Below are positions 9,097 to 16,933 of a DNA stretch of 64,000 nucleotides, piece after piece (position 1 is the first letter of the stretch; each line of letters opens with the position of its first letter). The position numbers and the translations under genes are program-made. The DNA is taken from NCBI RefSeq assembly GCF_042648405.1, contig NZ_JBHRXV010000011.1, forward strand, positions 844,165 through 908,164, given 5' to 3'. The notes under the pieces were generated by a model, which saw nothing but the letters and a program-made list of their open reading frames with translations, searched no databases and was not told the DNA's origin. Origin of the DNA: Sphingoaurantiacus capsulatus. Lineage in GTDB: Bacteria; Pseudomonadota; Alphaproteobacteria; Sphingomonadales; Sphingomonadaceae.

Positions 9097-9127
9097 GTCG
9101 TACGACCTCAAGCTAAGTTGAGGTCAA
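9097..9127 (-). promoter_or_regulatory. SoxR operator and SoxR-type promoter for the VOC gene
   Basis: The 18-base imperfect palindrome CCTCAAGCTAAGTTGAGG (9106-9123) closely matches the SoxR box, CCTCAAGTTAACTTGAGG. On the minus strand it lies between a -35-like TTGACC (9127-9122) and a -10-like TACGAC (9102-9097) separated by 19 bp. This is the overlong spacer that SoxR, a MerR-family activator, corrects by twisting DNA. It points to the VOC gene, whose ATG is about 47 bases downstream. It probably also overlaps the soxR promoter, which would give autoregulation. Confidence 0.85.
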
Positions 9128-9150
9128 GATTTGAATCGAGAGATTGCGCC

Positions 9151-9627
9151 ATGTCCGCCCCTGCCCTGCTGACCATCGGCGAACTCGCCCGCCGCACCGG
9201 GCTCTCCGTCTCGGCGATCCGCTTCTATGAGGCGCGCGGGCTGGTCAGTCCGATCCGCACCGGCGGCAACCAGCGGCGCTTCCTGCGATCGGATATCCGC
9301 CGGCTGTCGTTCGCGCTGATCGCACAGCAGCTGGGGCTGACGCTCGGCGAGATCGAGGCGGAGCTGGCGACGCTGCCCCACGGTCGTGCCCCGACGCAGG
9401 CCGACTGGGCGAAGATCAGCGCACGGGTGCGCGGCGCGATCGACACGCGCATCGCCATGCTGGAGCGGACGCGCGAGTTGCTCGGCACCTGCATCGGCTG
9501 CGGCTGCCTGTCGCTCACCAACTGCGCGCTCTACAATCCGGGCGACCGCGCGGCACGCGGCGGCACCGGCCCGCGTTTCCTGATGGGCAACCGCGCCGCC
9601 GACTTCGGGCCGGTACCGGAAAGCTGA
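9151..9627 (+). CDS. soxR: Redox-sensitive transcriptional regulator SoxR
   Basis: This 158-residue MerR-family activator senses superoxide or redox-cycling drugs through a [2Fe-2S] cluster. The N-terminal winged helix reads LLTIGELARRTGLSVSAIRF and then YEARGL. A dimerisation helix follows, and the cluster motif CIGCGCLSLTNC (C-x2-C-x-C-x5-C) lies near residue 115. I chose ATG 9151 because the homology begins at LTIGELA; the open frame extends upstream without support. The operator at 9106-9123 lies 27 bases upstream. No soxS is present, as expected outside enterics, so SoxR must act directly on targets such as the divergent VOC gene. Confidence 0.95.
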   Translation: MSAPALLTIGELARRTGLSVSAIRFYEARGLVSPIRTGGNQRRFLRSDIRRLSFALIAQQLGLTLGEIEAELATLPHGRAPTQADWAKISARVRGAIDTRIAMLERTRELLGTCIGCGCLSLTNCALYNPGDRAARGGTGPRFLMGNRAADFGPVPES

Positions 9628-9637
9628 GGAGATTTGC

Positions 9638-10378
9638 ATGACCGCCATCGAGCCGGCCCGCCCCGCGAACATCGCGCTGCTCGTCGATGCCGATAACGCC
9701 TCGCCCGCGACGCTCGACAATGTGCTGACCGTCCTTGCCGAGCTCGGCACCGTCAACATCCGCCGCGTCTACGGCAACTGGAACAAGGCGTCGCTGCGCG
9801 GCTGGTCGGCGCTGACCCACCAATACGCGCTGGAGCCGCACCAACAATTCGACGTCACCAAGGGCAAGAACGCCACCGACATGAAAATGACGATCGACGC
9901 GATGGACCTGCTGTTCGGCGGGCGTGTGGCGGGGTTCGGCATCATGTCGTCGGACAGCGATTTCGCGCCGCTCGCCATGCGGCTGCGGCAGGACGGGGTG
10001 CCGGTCTACGGCTTCGGCACGGCAAGGACGCCGCAATCGTTCCGCCAGGCCTGCACGCGGTTCATCGACGTGGAGGCGTTGCAGTCGGCACCCGAGGTCA
10101 CGCCCGCACCGGTCGAGGCCGTGCCGCCCGCCCCCGGCACCAAGCCTGCCGTCGATGCCGAGGTGATCAAGCTGCTCGCCGAAGCACTCTCCGCGTCGAA
10201 GCGCGACGAGAAGGGCTTTGCCAGCCTGTCCGAGGTCGGCCAGCGCGCGGGCAACCGGTCATCGTTCGATGCGCGCAGCTATGGCTTCCAGCGGCTGTCC
10301 GACCTGATCGAATCGATCCCCAACTTCGCGACCGAGCGGCGCGAGGGCGGGCGGATGTATGTTAAGCGGCTGCGCTAG
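9638..10378 (+). CDS. NYN-domain (LabA/DUF88-like) putative RNase with OST-HTH/LOTUS domain
   Basis: This 246-residue protein has a PIN-like NYN nuclease domain (residues about 11-150). The acidic active-site set is Asp17/Asp19 in LLVDADN, an Asp in GKNATDMKM and the SSDSDF motif. A proline/alanine linker leads to a C-terminal OST-HTH/LOTUS-type winged helix (about 165-246, ending GGRMYVKRLR), a module proposed to bind RNA. The predicted role is an RNA-processing or RNA-degrading enzyme; the target is unknown. ATG 9638 has GAGGAG upstream. It starts ten bases after soxR and may be co-transcribed with it. The stop overlaps the convergent amidohydrolase by four bases. Confidence 0.85.
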   Translation: MTAIEPARPANIALLVDADNASPATLDNVLTVLAELGTVNIRRVYGNWNKASLRGWSALTHQYALEPHQQFDVTKGKNATDMKMTIDAMDLLFGGRVAGFGIMSSDSDFAPLAMRLRQDGVPVYGFGTARTPQSFRQACTRFIDVEALQSAPEVTPAPVEAVPPAPGTKPAVDAEVIKLLAEALSASKRDEKGFASLSEVGQRAGNRSSFDARSYGFQRLSDLIESIPNFATERREGGRMYVKRLR

Positions 10379-11823
10379 GGCTTCGCGGTCGCGTCCCAGG
10401 CGGCGACTTTCGCCTTCGCCTCGCTGAGCATCGTGTCGAGCGCCGCGCGCTCGTAGACGCGGCCTTCCTTCAGCACGGCGTGGACGCTGCGCGTCGCAGC
10501 GATGTCCTGAAGCGGGTTGCGGTCGAGGAGCAGGATGTCGGCGGCCTTGCCCTTGGCGATGGCGCCGTAGCGCGCATCCTTGCCGAACCAGGCCGGGCCG
10601 GTGCGCGTCGCGGAATCGAGCGCCTGCGCCGGCGTCAGGCCGAGGCGGACGAACAGCGCCAGCTCGTCGTGCAGCCCCTGCCCCGGATAGTTGAACGAGT
10701 TGAGGAAGCCGGCGTCGGTGCCGGCCATGATCGGCACGCCCGCCGCCTGCAGCATCGGCAGCACCGCGGCGATGCGGTCGAAGCGGGCGTGGCGGTCGGC
10801 GATGGCGGCGGCATCGGCCTGCGCGGCGCGCTGGATGCGCCATTCATAGGTCTTGCGCAGGCCGGGGCCGATATAGGCGAGGAACGGGTCCTTCGAATGA
10901 TCCTCGCTGTCGAGCCAGGCGATGATGCGGCTGCCGTTGAGCGTCGGCGTCACCGCGAGGCCCTGTTTGGCGTAGCGGCGATAGGCAGCGATAGCGGTGG
11001 CCTTGTCGAACGAGGCGTCGATGCGCCGGTTGGCCTCGGCGCGGTCGATGCGGCCGGCGGCGAAGTCGGCGGCGGCGGCGGGCTCGTCGGCGGCGCCGGC
11101 GCGATAGGCATATTCGAGATGCTCAATCGAACTGAGCCCGGCAGCGACCGCCTGATCGACGGTGATCGCCAGCGGGATATGGCCCGAGCTGTTAAGGCCG
11201 AGCGCCTTGGCGCGGTTGACGGCGTAGAGGAACAGCCTCGGGTCGAGCGTGCTGTCGGTGATCTTCACGAAGTCGGCGCGCGCGGCCTTCAGCTGTGCCA
11301 GCGCCTTGTCGGTATCGGCTTCGGAGCCGACCTCGATGGTGCCCTTCCACATCGGCTTCAGCCCTTCGAGCTTCGGCCCAGAGGTAAGCAGGGTCGGGCC
11401 GAGCAGGTCGCCGCGCGCGATCTCGTCGCGCCAGGCCAGCACCTCCTGTGCGAGATCGCCGGCACAATCGCGCACCGTGGTGATGCCGTAGGCGAGGTAG
11501 AGCGGCAGCAGCGCGCGGTTCTCGGCGATCAGTTCCCGCCCGCCGCCGAAGTGGACGTGCATGTCCCAGAGGCCGGGCATCACGAAGCGGTTGGCGGCGT
11601 CAACAGTGCGCTTCGCGGTCCAGCGCCGCGCGATGGCGGCATCGGCGCCGACCGCGACGATATCGTCGCCACGAATGACGATGGCGCGCCCGGGTTCGGT
11701 ACGACCTTTCGCCACGTCAACGATCGTCGCGTGGCGGATGATGACATCCGCCGTCTGCGGCGCGGCGGTGGCTGCCGTCGCAACGATAAGCGCGAGCAGC
11801 GCGGTGCAGAGCCGAATGAACAT
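10375..11823 (-). CDS. Secreted amidohydrolase family protein
   Basis: This 482-residue metal-dependent hydrolase belongs to the imidazolonepropionase/prolidase-like branch of amidohydrolases. A Sec signal peptide (about residues 1-21, ending ATAATAAP) suggests a periplasmic enzyme. Metal-binding motifs are MHVHFGG (HxH), DFVKITD (possible bridging Lys), a GHI motif, then IEHLEYAYR, and GTDAGFLNSF (catalytic Asp). The substrate is not predictable; related proteins cleave Xaa-Pro dipeptides or cyclic amides. I chose ATG 11823 because GGAGG precedes it and it opens the signal peptide. The longer frame would run into tRNA-Gly. Confidence 0.88.
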   Translation of the reverse strand: MFIRLCTALLALIVATAATAAPQTADVIIRHATIVDVAKGRTEPGRAIVIRGDDIVAVGADAAIARRWTAKRTVDAANRFVMPGLWDMHVHFGGGRELIAENRALLPLYLAYGITTVRDCAGDLAQEVLAWRDEIARGDLLGPTLLTSGPKLEGLKPMWKGTIEVGSEADTDKALAQLKAARADFVKITDSTLDPRLFLYAVNRAKALGLNSSGHIPLAITVDQAVAAGLSSIEHLEYAYRAGAADEPAAAADFAAGRIDRAEANRRIDASFDKATAIAAYRRYAKQGLAVTPTLNGSRIIAWLDSEDHSKDPFLAYIGPGLRKTYEWRIQRAAQADAAAIADRHARFDRIAAVLPMLQAAGVPIMAGTDAGFLNSFNYPGQGLHDELALFVRLGLTPAQALDSATRTGPAWFGKDARYGAIAKGKAADILLLDRNPLQDIAATRSVHAVLKEGRVYERAALDTMLSEAKAKVAAWDATAKP

Positions 11824-11940
11824 GGGCAACCTCCGTTCGCCGTCGAATAGGCCGAAATGCGTGGTTCGCAAGGCTCGACGCTCCGCTGAGGCCACGTTAT
11901 GAGGGCCTATCGGGGCGGTGCCGGATTCGGCGAGCCGCGG

Positions 11941-12014
11941 GCGGGTGTAGCTCAATGGTAGAGCAGAAGCTTCCCAAGCTTACGACGAGGGTTCGATTCC
12001 CTTCACCCGCTCCA
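11941..12014 (+). tRNA. tRNA-Gly (anticodon CCC)
   Basis: A complete cloverleaf of 74 bases includes an encoded CCA. The acceptor stem GCGGGTG/CACCCGC is perfect, the D arm is GCTC/GAGC, and the anticodon loop is TTCCCAA with anticodon CCC at 11973-11975. The T arm is GAGGG TTCGATT CCCTT. The top of the anticodon stem has a G-A mismatch, leaving four pairs. It lies alone between the minus-strand amidohydrolase and the plus-strand secreted protein. It should read GGG glycine codons. Confidence 0.97.
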
Positions 12015-12095
12015 CTCCCCTGAAAATTCATCGCAAATCAGCCGTTTGACGGCCTTTCGCTTCCGTGAGAGCATCCTTGCCGGGTTGGGAGACGG

Positions 12096-13007
12096 ATGAT
12101 GGCGAAGCGCTTCCTTTCGGCCGCCGCAGCTTTTGGCGCACTGCTGCTGCTCGGCGCGGCGCAGACGGCGCCGGGTGACGAGGAGATCACCGTCAAAGGC
12201 CAGCGGCTGACGCCGGCGCAGGCGCGCGAGCGGGCCATCGCTTATGTCCACGCCACCGGCATCGTCGCCGGCAAGGAGGCGGTGGCGCGCTGGGTCGACA
12301 AGGTCTGTCCGCGCATCATCGGCCTGTCGGCGGAGCATGCCGCCGTCGTCGAGGCCCGTTTCCGCAGCATCGCCGGGTCGGTCGGCGCGCCGCTCGCGGC
12401 CAAGGGTTGCGCGGCGAACGTCACGATCAATTTCGTCGGCGACGGGCGCGCCTTCACCAAGAACATTGCCGTTCGCGACGGCCGCCGCCTGGGCGAAGTG
12501 CCCTATGCGCGACGCGCGGCGCTGATAAACGGCGAGGCGCCGATCCGCTGGTGGTATCTGACCGAGCTGCGCAGCCGCGACGGCAAGCGCATGTTCGGCA
12601 TGGACCCGTCCTTCGTCGCCGCCGACGGCCAGGCGGCCGGGCAGGCGCTGCCGAACAATGGCGAGAGCAGCATGATGACGCAGTACAGCTCCAGCCATGT
12701 CAGCACGCAGATTAACCGCACGCTGGTGAGCGCGACGGTGGTGGTCGACACCAACCGGGCGACCGGCGCGACGCTCGACGCGGTCGCCGCGCACGCCGCC
12801 TATGTGGCGCTCGCGGAAATCCAGGCGCTCGATGAACCGCTCGACGGATCGATCCTCGGGCTGTTCGGTGACGCGCCGCCGCGCGGGCTGACCAAGCTCG
12901 ACGAGGCGTTCCTGCGCGAACTCTATGCGCTGCCGCTCGACCGCAAGGCGCGCCAGCAGCGCACGCGGCTGGTGCGCGCGCTGCAGGCGCAAACGACGAC
13001 CTTCTAG
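12096..13007 (+). CDS. Secreted protein of unknown function
   Basis: I do not recognise this 303-residue protein. It has a clear Sec signal peptide (MMAKRFLSAAAAFGALLLLG, cleavage near residue 22). The mature part is soluble with no membrane segment. Cysteines near residues 71 and 106 (DKVCPRI and AKGCAAN) could form a disulphide. It contains a stretch GESSMMTQYSSSHVSTQINR and ends with a basic, alanine-rich helix. GGGAGACGG lies just before the ATG pair at 12096/12099. It probably has its own promoter after the tRNA. Its stop overlaps the convergent sugE stop by four bases. Confidence 0.75.
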   Translation: MMAKRFLSAAAAFGALLLLGAAQTAPGDEEITVKGQRLTPAQARERAIAYVHATGIVAGKEAVARWVDKVCPRIIGLSAEHAAVVEARFRSIAGSVGAPLAAKGCAANVTINFVGDGRAFTKNIAVRDGRRLGEVPYARRAALINGEAPIRWWYLTELRSRDGKRMFGMDPSFVAADGQAAGQALPNNGESSMMTQYSSSHVSTQINRTLVSATVVVDTNRATGATLDAVAAHAAYVALAEIQALDEPLDGSILGLFGDAPPRGLTKLDEAFLRELYALPLDRKARQQRTRLVRALQAQTTTF

Positions 13008-13324
13008 GCGGGGCTGGACAGCTTCATCAGCACCAGCCCGCCGACGATCATCAGCGCGGCCGCGATGCGCAGCGGGTTGGCGGATTCACCGAGCACCAAG
13101 ATGCCGACGATGAATGCGCCGACGGCCCCGATGCCGGTCCATACCGTATAGGCGGTGCCGAGCGGCAAGCTACGCATCGACCAGGCGAGCAGCGCGAAGC
13201 TGACACCCATCGCCGACAGGGTGATGACCGACGGCCAAAGCCGGGTAAAGCCTTCCGACTGCTTCATCGAAAAGGCCCAGAGAATTTCGAGCAAGCCGGC
13301 GATAACGAGCGATATCCACGCCAT
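13004..13324 (-). CDS. sugE: Small multidrug resistance family exporter, SugE/Gdx type
   Basis: This 106-residue inner-membrane protein with four helices belongs to the SMR family. The start MAWISLVIAGLLEILWAFSM, the motif SMRSLPLGTAYTVWTGIGAV and the end LGESANPLRIAAAL resemble the SugE/Gdx branch (guanidinium exporters) more than EmrE. The essential Glu13 is present in LLEILWAF. ATG 13324 has AGGAGG at 13335-13330, five bases away. Directly upstream sits the large inverted repeat (13339-13608), so its mRNA leader, if it starts beyond that element, would be heavily folded. I see no guanidine riboswitch of the known small type. Confidence 0.9.
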   Translation of the reverse strand: MAWISLVIAGLLEILWAFSMKQSEGFTRLWPSVITLSAMGVSFALLAWSMRSLPLGTAYTVWTGIGAVGAFIVGILVLGESANPLRIAAALMIVGGLVLMKLSSPA

Positions 13325-13338
13325 AGCAGCCTCCTGTT

Positions 13339-13608
13339 GAGGGTCTGAACTCACCAAGAATGGCATTCGGGATGGCGAGAGGCTGACTGGCGAGGAGAGG
13401 TCGCGCAGGCGGGCCTAAAGGCCCCCGGCAAGCGGCGTCGACGACGCCAGTCAGCCTCTCGCTACCACGCTTCGCGCGGCGTGAGGAAGGCCATGGCCAC
13501 GCGCCAGCCGCAGACCAGCTAGCTTTAGCTAGCTGGTCTGCGCGACCTTACTTGCCATGGCCTTCCTGACGCCGTCCCGAACGCCATTCTTGGTGAGTTC
13601 AGACCCTC
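13339..13608. repeat. Large multi-branched inverted repeat (cloverleaf-like), 270 bp
   Basis: The outer arms 13339-13364 and 13583-13608 are a perfect 26-bp inverted repeat (GAGGGTCTGAACTCACCAAG and on). They extend inward with one mismatch and one G-T pair to about 13377/13570, nearly 39 bp. Inside sit two further stems. The first is 13375-13392 with 13445-13462 (18 bp, perfect) enclosing a small GGGCC-TAAA-GGCCC hairpin at 13411-13424. The second is 13484-13497 with 13554-13567 (14 bp, perfect) enclosing hairpin 13510-13524/13527-13541 (15 bp). No open frame of note lies inside. The remaining gap to the next gene (13609-13702) shows nothing recognisable. It could be a MITE-like element, a structured RNA or a folded leader of sugE. 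Confidence 0.9.
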
Positions 13609-13702
13609 TAGCTGCCGGGCCGTCCCGGACCTGTACCCATGACTGGGGGAGGACGTGGCCTCGCGCCGCCGATCTAGGTCGGGCGCGCGAGGTGTTCAAG
13701 CC

Positions 13703-14032
13703 TTAGCGTTCGACGCTTTCCTCGAGCTGCTTTGCCGCTTCCTTCGCCTCGTCGCGGACCTGCTTGGCGCGCTCCTCGAAGCGGTCGGCCTGCGCTTCCA
13801 GCTTTTCGGCGTCGAGGTCGGCCTTGTCGCGCAGCGCGTCGGCCTTGGCTTCGACGGCAGCCTCGGCGGATTCGCGGGCGGCGTCGAGCCGGGCGCCCAT
13901 GCGCTCGGCGGGCCCCTGGCCGACAACGGCCGCCTCGCCATTCTTGGCGTCCGTTACTTCGCCGGCGTTTTCGGCGGTGCCGTCGCAGGCGGCGAGCAGC
14001 GCGGCGGCGCTCAGCAGGATGAGATGACGCAT
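13703..14032 (-). CDS. Small alanine/glutamate-rich lipoprotein, unknown function
   Basis: This 109-residue protein has a lipoprotein signal peptide and lipobox LLAAC with Cys16. The mature chain begins DGTAENAGE. After about 30 disordered residues comes one long amphipathic, highly charged helix (ARLDAARESAEAAVEAKADA then LRDKADLDAEKLEAQADRFE), probably a coiled coil. No catalytic motif is seen. ATG 14032 is favoured over the in-frame start four codons upstream because GGAGG lies seven bases before it. It follows the CFA gene's direction with about 50 bases between them, so it is downstream of cfa on the same strand only if read separately. Confidence 0.75.
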   Translation of the reverse strand: MRHLILLSAAALLAACDGTAENAGEVTDAKNGEAAVVGQGPAERMGARLDAARESAEAAVEAKADALRDKADLDAEKLEAQADRFEERAKQVRDEAKEAAKQLEESVER

Positions 14033-14081
14033 CGGGACCTCCATTTGCTTTGGGAGGTCAACGCGATGAGGCGCGTTCGGT

Positions 14082-15344
14082 TCAGGGGTGCGTCAGGGTC
14101 ACCTGCACGACGTCGATGCCGCCCGAGCGGAAGCCGCCCTCGCAATACATCAGGTAGAAGCGCCAGATCTTGTCGAAACGCGCGTCGAAGCCGGGCGGCA
14201 GACGCCCTTCGGTGCGGGCGGCGTCATAGCGGTCGCGCCATTCGTGAAGCGTGCGCGCATAGTCCTGGCCATAGGCGTCGGCGCCGTCCCAGCGCAGGCC
14301 GGCGGCTTCCGCGGCGGCGCGCAGCCGCGGTTCGCTCGGCAGCATGCCGCCGGGGAAAATGTAGGTCTGGATGAAATCGGAGCCGAGGCGATAGTCCTCG
14401 AAGATATCCTCGTCGATGGTGATGACCTGCAGCGCGGCGCGGCCGCCGGGCTTCAGGACGCGGCGGACGGTGTCCATGTACGGGCGCCAGTAGCGCTCCC
14501 CGACCGCCTCGAACATTTCGACCGAGGCGACGTGATCGAACTGGCCCTTCACGTCGCGATAGTCGCAGAGCTGGAAGTCGACCTTGTCGCTGAGCCCGGC
14601 CTTGGCGATGCGCGCCTCGGCATAGGCGAGCTGTTCGGCGCTGAGCGTCAGGCCGGTGACGCGCGCGCCATATTCGGCCGCGGCGATCTCGGCGAGGCTA
14701 CCCCAGCCGCAGCCGATCTCGAGGAGATGGTCGCCGGGTTTCAAGTCCAGCCGGTCGAGCAGCACCCGCACCTTGCGCCGCTGCGCCGCCGCCAGATCGT
14801 CGCCCTCGGCATAGACGGCCGACGAGTAGGTCATCGTCTCGTCGAGCCAGGCGGCGTAGAAATCATTGCCGAGATCATAGTGGAAGGAGATGTTGCGACG
14901 GCTGCCCTCCCGCGTGTTCTCCTGCAGCCCGCGCAGCCGCTTGTTGAGCCAGCGCAGCAGCGGGTGGCCGCGGTCGGTGGCGCCGAGCGCATGGCGGTTG
15001 AGCATGAACAGCCAGGTGATCTGCGTCGGGTCCGCGCTGTCCCAGTCGCCGTCGAAATAGCTGCGCGCGAAGCCGGCCGAGCCGCCGGTGATGACGCGGA
15101 TCAGCGGCATCCAGTTGCGCAGGGTGATTTCGGCATGCGGGCCGGGCGCGCGACCGCCGAGGCGGCGGGTGCGGCCGTCGGGAAGCGTGGCGTCCATCGT
15201 ACCGGCGGCGAGGCCCTTGTCGATGCGGTCGAGCCCGCGTTCGAAACCGGGGGCGAGCAGCCGCGCCAGCAGGCCGCCGCCGAGCAGGAATCGCCCGTCG
15301 GCGCGAACCAGATGCTTGCCGCGATCGATGCCCGAAGCTTCCAT
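14082..15344 (-). CDS. cfa: Cyclopropane-fatty-acid-phospholipid synthase
   Basis: This 420-residue SAM-dependent enzyme adds a methylene bridge to unsaturated acyl chains of membrane phospholipids. The SAM site is LEIGCGWGSLAEIAAAEYGA (about residues 200-220). The signature VEMFEAVGERYW follows, and the C-terminal YLMYCEGGFRSG carries the conserved Cys. The N-terminal domain has FDGDWDSADPT. I chose ATG 15344, nine bases after GGGAGGA; a TTG three codons upstream is too close to that site. Neighbours give no pathway context. Expression in stationary phase or stress is typical but not shown by the sequence. Confidence 0.92.
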   Translation of the reverse strand: MEASGIDRGKHLVRADGRFLLGGGLLARLLAPGFERGLDRIDKGLAAGTMDATLPDGRTRRLGGRAPGPHAEITLRNWMPLIRVITGGSAGFARSYFDGDWDSADPTQITWLFMLNRHALGATDRGHPLLRWLNKRLRGLQENTREGSRRNISFHYDLGNDFYAAWLDETMTYSSAVYAEGDDLAAAQRRKVRVLLDRLDLKPGDHLLEIGCGWGSLAEIAAAEYGARVTGLTLSAEQLAYAEARIAKAGLSDKVDFQLCDYRDVKGQFDHVASVEMFEAVGERYWRPYMDTVRRVLKPGGRAALQVITIDEDIFEDYRLGSDFIQTYIFPGGMLPSEPRLRAAAEAAGLRWDGADAYGQDYARTLHEWRDRYDAARTEGRLPPGFDARFDKIWRFYLMYCEGGFRSGGIDVVQVTLTHP

Positions 15345-15485
15345 TCGCCCCAATCCTCCCCCGTCCTCAATAATATGCCTGTGCAGTTACGCTTCCAAGC
15401 GCGCGTTTGGTGCAGGCGATCACGACTTTCCCACGCGCGACGAAGCCTTTATCTGGCGGGCGTCGCTTTTTCGGGGAGATGATTC

Positions 15486-16361
15486 ATGCCGCGCATCGCC
15501 TATGTCGACGGGGCCTATGTGCCGCTGTCCGAAGCGGCGGTGTCGATCGAGGATCGCGGCTTCCAGTTCGCCGACGGCGTCTACGAGGTGGCCGCCGCGT
15601 TCGACGGCAAGCTGTTCGACTTCGAGGGCCACGCCGCGCGGCTGCGCCGCAACCTCGCCGAGCTGTCGATCGACGAGCCGATGTCAGCAAAAGCGCTGGA
15701 GCTGGTCGGCCGCAAGCTGCTGGCGAAGAACGGCGGCGGCACGGCCCTCCTGTATATTCAGGTGACGCGCGGCCAGGCGCGGCGCGACCACCCCTTCCCC
15801 GCCGTCTCGACGCCGACCCTGGTGATGACCGCGCGCGGCTATGATTATGCGCCGCGGGTGAAGCAGCAGCTAAACGGCGTCAAACTGCTGACGCAGCCCG
15901 ATGAGCGCTGGGGCCGCTGCGATATCAAGTCGGTGGCCCTCCTCGCCAATGTGCTGGCCAAGCAGGCGGCACGGCAGGCCGGCGCGTTCGAGGCGGTGCT
16001 GGTCGAGGACGACGGCACCGTTACCGAAGGCGCCTCGACCAATATCTGGATCGTCGACCGCAACGGCATGATCGTCACGCACCCCGCCGGCCGCAAGATC
16101 CTGTCGGGCATCGTGCGCGATACGCTGATGCGATTGGCGAAGGCCGACGGCCTGAAGGTGGTCGAGCGCGCGTTCGACGTCGCAGAAATGAACGCGGCGG
16201 CGGAGGTGTTCGTCACCTCCACCACCGCATTGTGCATCGGGGTGTCGTCGATCGACGGCACGCCGGTCGGCTCAGGCACACCAGGGCCGGTCAGCCGCCG
16301 GCTGGGCGCCCTCGTCTGGGACGAGATCGCCCGTCAGACCGGTTACCGGCCGGCCGTGTAG
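15486..16361 (+). CDS. dat: Class IV PLP aminotransferase, D-amino-acid transaminase type
   Basis: This 291-residue fold-type IV PLP enzyme would convert D-amino acids and 2-oxo acids (for instance D-Ala and D-Glu for cell wall use). The family start YVDGAYVPLSEAAVSIEDRG is clear. The PLP lysine is in CDIKSVALLANVLAKQAA, and the conserved VTEGASTNIWIVD carries the Glu that contacts the ring nitrogen. The motif TSTTALCIGV is typical of the phosphate-binding loop region. A branched-chain or 4-amino-4-deoxychorismate lyase function is less likely but possible. GGGGAGATG lies before the ATG. The end overlaps the convergent gene by 19 bases. Confidence 0.85.
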   Translation: MPRIAYVDGAYVPLSEAAVSIEDRGFQFADGVYEVAAAFDGKLFDFEGHAARLRRNLAELSIDEPMSAKALELVGRKLLAKNGGGTALLYIQVTRGQARRDHPFPAVSTPTLVMTARGYDYAPRVKQQLNGVKLLTQPDERWGRCDIKSVALLANVLAKQAARQAGAFEAVLVEDDGTVTEGASTNIWIVDRNGMIVTHPAGRKILSGIVRDTLMRLAKADGLKVVERAFDVAEMNAAAEVFVTSTTALCIGVSSIDGTPVGSGTPGPVSRRLGALVWDEIARQTGYRPAV

Positions 16362-16933
16362 GCGATCGGCTGCATCGGCAGGAAGTCGTCGAGCACGACC
16401 GACCCGGTCTCGCGCTCCTTCATGCGCTCGCGGATGCGCTTTTCCATTTCTTCCATGCGTTCGCGCGACTTCTTCAGGCTGTCGAGCATGCGCTCCTCAC
16501 GGTCGCGCATGCCGCCGGCAAACGCCTTGCGGTCGGCGGCGGACAGCTTCTGATAGGCGGCAAGCATCGCGGCCTGCTGCCGCTCATGCTGCTTCACCAC
16601 CAGGTCGCGCTCGGCGGCTTGTGCGCTGCGCACCGCCGAAACGTCGAGCCGGTCGGCTGCGATCAGCCCCAGCACCTTCTTGCGCGCGGCCTTCACCGCC
16701 TCGCGGTCCTGCGGCGTCACCTGCGGCTTCATCGCCTCGCGCAGGATGGCGCGGCCCTCTGGCGACATGCCCTCGAAACGGTCGCCGTGGAACTGCATGC
16801 CGGGCGAAAGGCGGCGAATCTGCATTTCCTTGGTCGGCGCGCCGGGCGCCGGCGGCGGGGTCTGCGCGAACAGCGGGGCGGCGACGACAAGCACAAGCGT
16901 CGCGGCGGCCACCTTCAGGGTGGAACGGATCAT
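16343..16933 (-). CDS. Periplasmic Spy/CpxP/heavy-metal-sensor-like protein
   Basis: This 196-residue protein has a Sec signal peptide (ending PLFAQT, about residue 24) and a long, charged, all-helical mature part. It includes MSPEGRAILREAMKPQVTPQ and a methionine/arginine/glutamate-rich tail (MEEMEKRIRERMKERE). This composition fits the Spy/CpxP/CnrX-type periplasmic sensor and chaperone group; the assignment is by pattern only. Its ATG overlaps the stop of the anti-sigma gene (ATGA at 16930-16933). A likely job is periplasmic sensing for the sigma/anti-sigma pair. Its own stop region overlaps the convergent transaminase gene. Confidence 0.7.
   Translation of the reverse strand: MIRSTLKVAAATLVLVVAAPLFAQTPPPAPGAPTKEMQIRRLSPGMQFHGDRFEGMSPEGRAILREAMKPQVTPQDREAVKAARKKVLGLIAADRLDVSAVRSAQAAERDLVVKQHERQQAAMLAAYQKLSAADRKAFAGGMRDREERMLDSLKKSRERMEEMEKRIRERMKERETGSVVLDDFLPMQPIAYTAGR

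Noticed and set aside
10480..11850. A 456-codon plus-strand frame across the amidohydrolase
   Set aside because: It is antisense to a clear metal-dependent hydrolase and has no domain motif or ribosome site.
11824..11955. Longer amidohydrolase start at 11955
   Set aside because: It would begin inside tRNA-Gly and lacks a ribosome site; GGAGG supports 11823, which also opens the signal peptide.
13339..13608. CRISPR array or integron attC site
   Set aside because: There are no direct repeats with spacers, no cas or integrase gene, and the stems are far longer than attC sites.
13325..13702. Guanidine riboswitch upstream of sugE
   Set aside because: SugE/Gdx genes are often under guanidine riboswitches, but I see no ACGR hairpin loops or ykkC core. 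The folded element here has TAAA/TT loops and perfect DNA-level symmetry instead.
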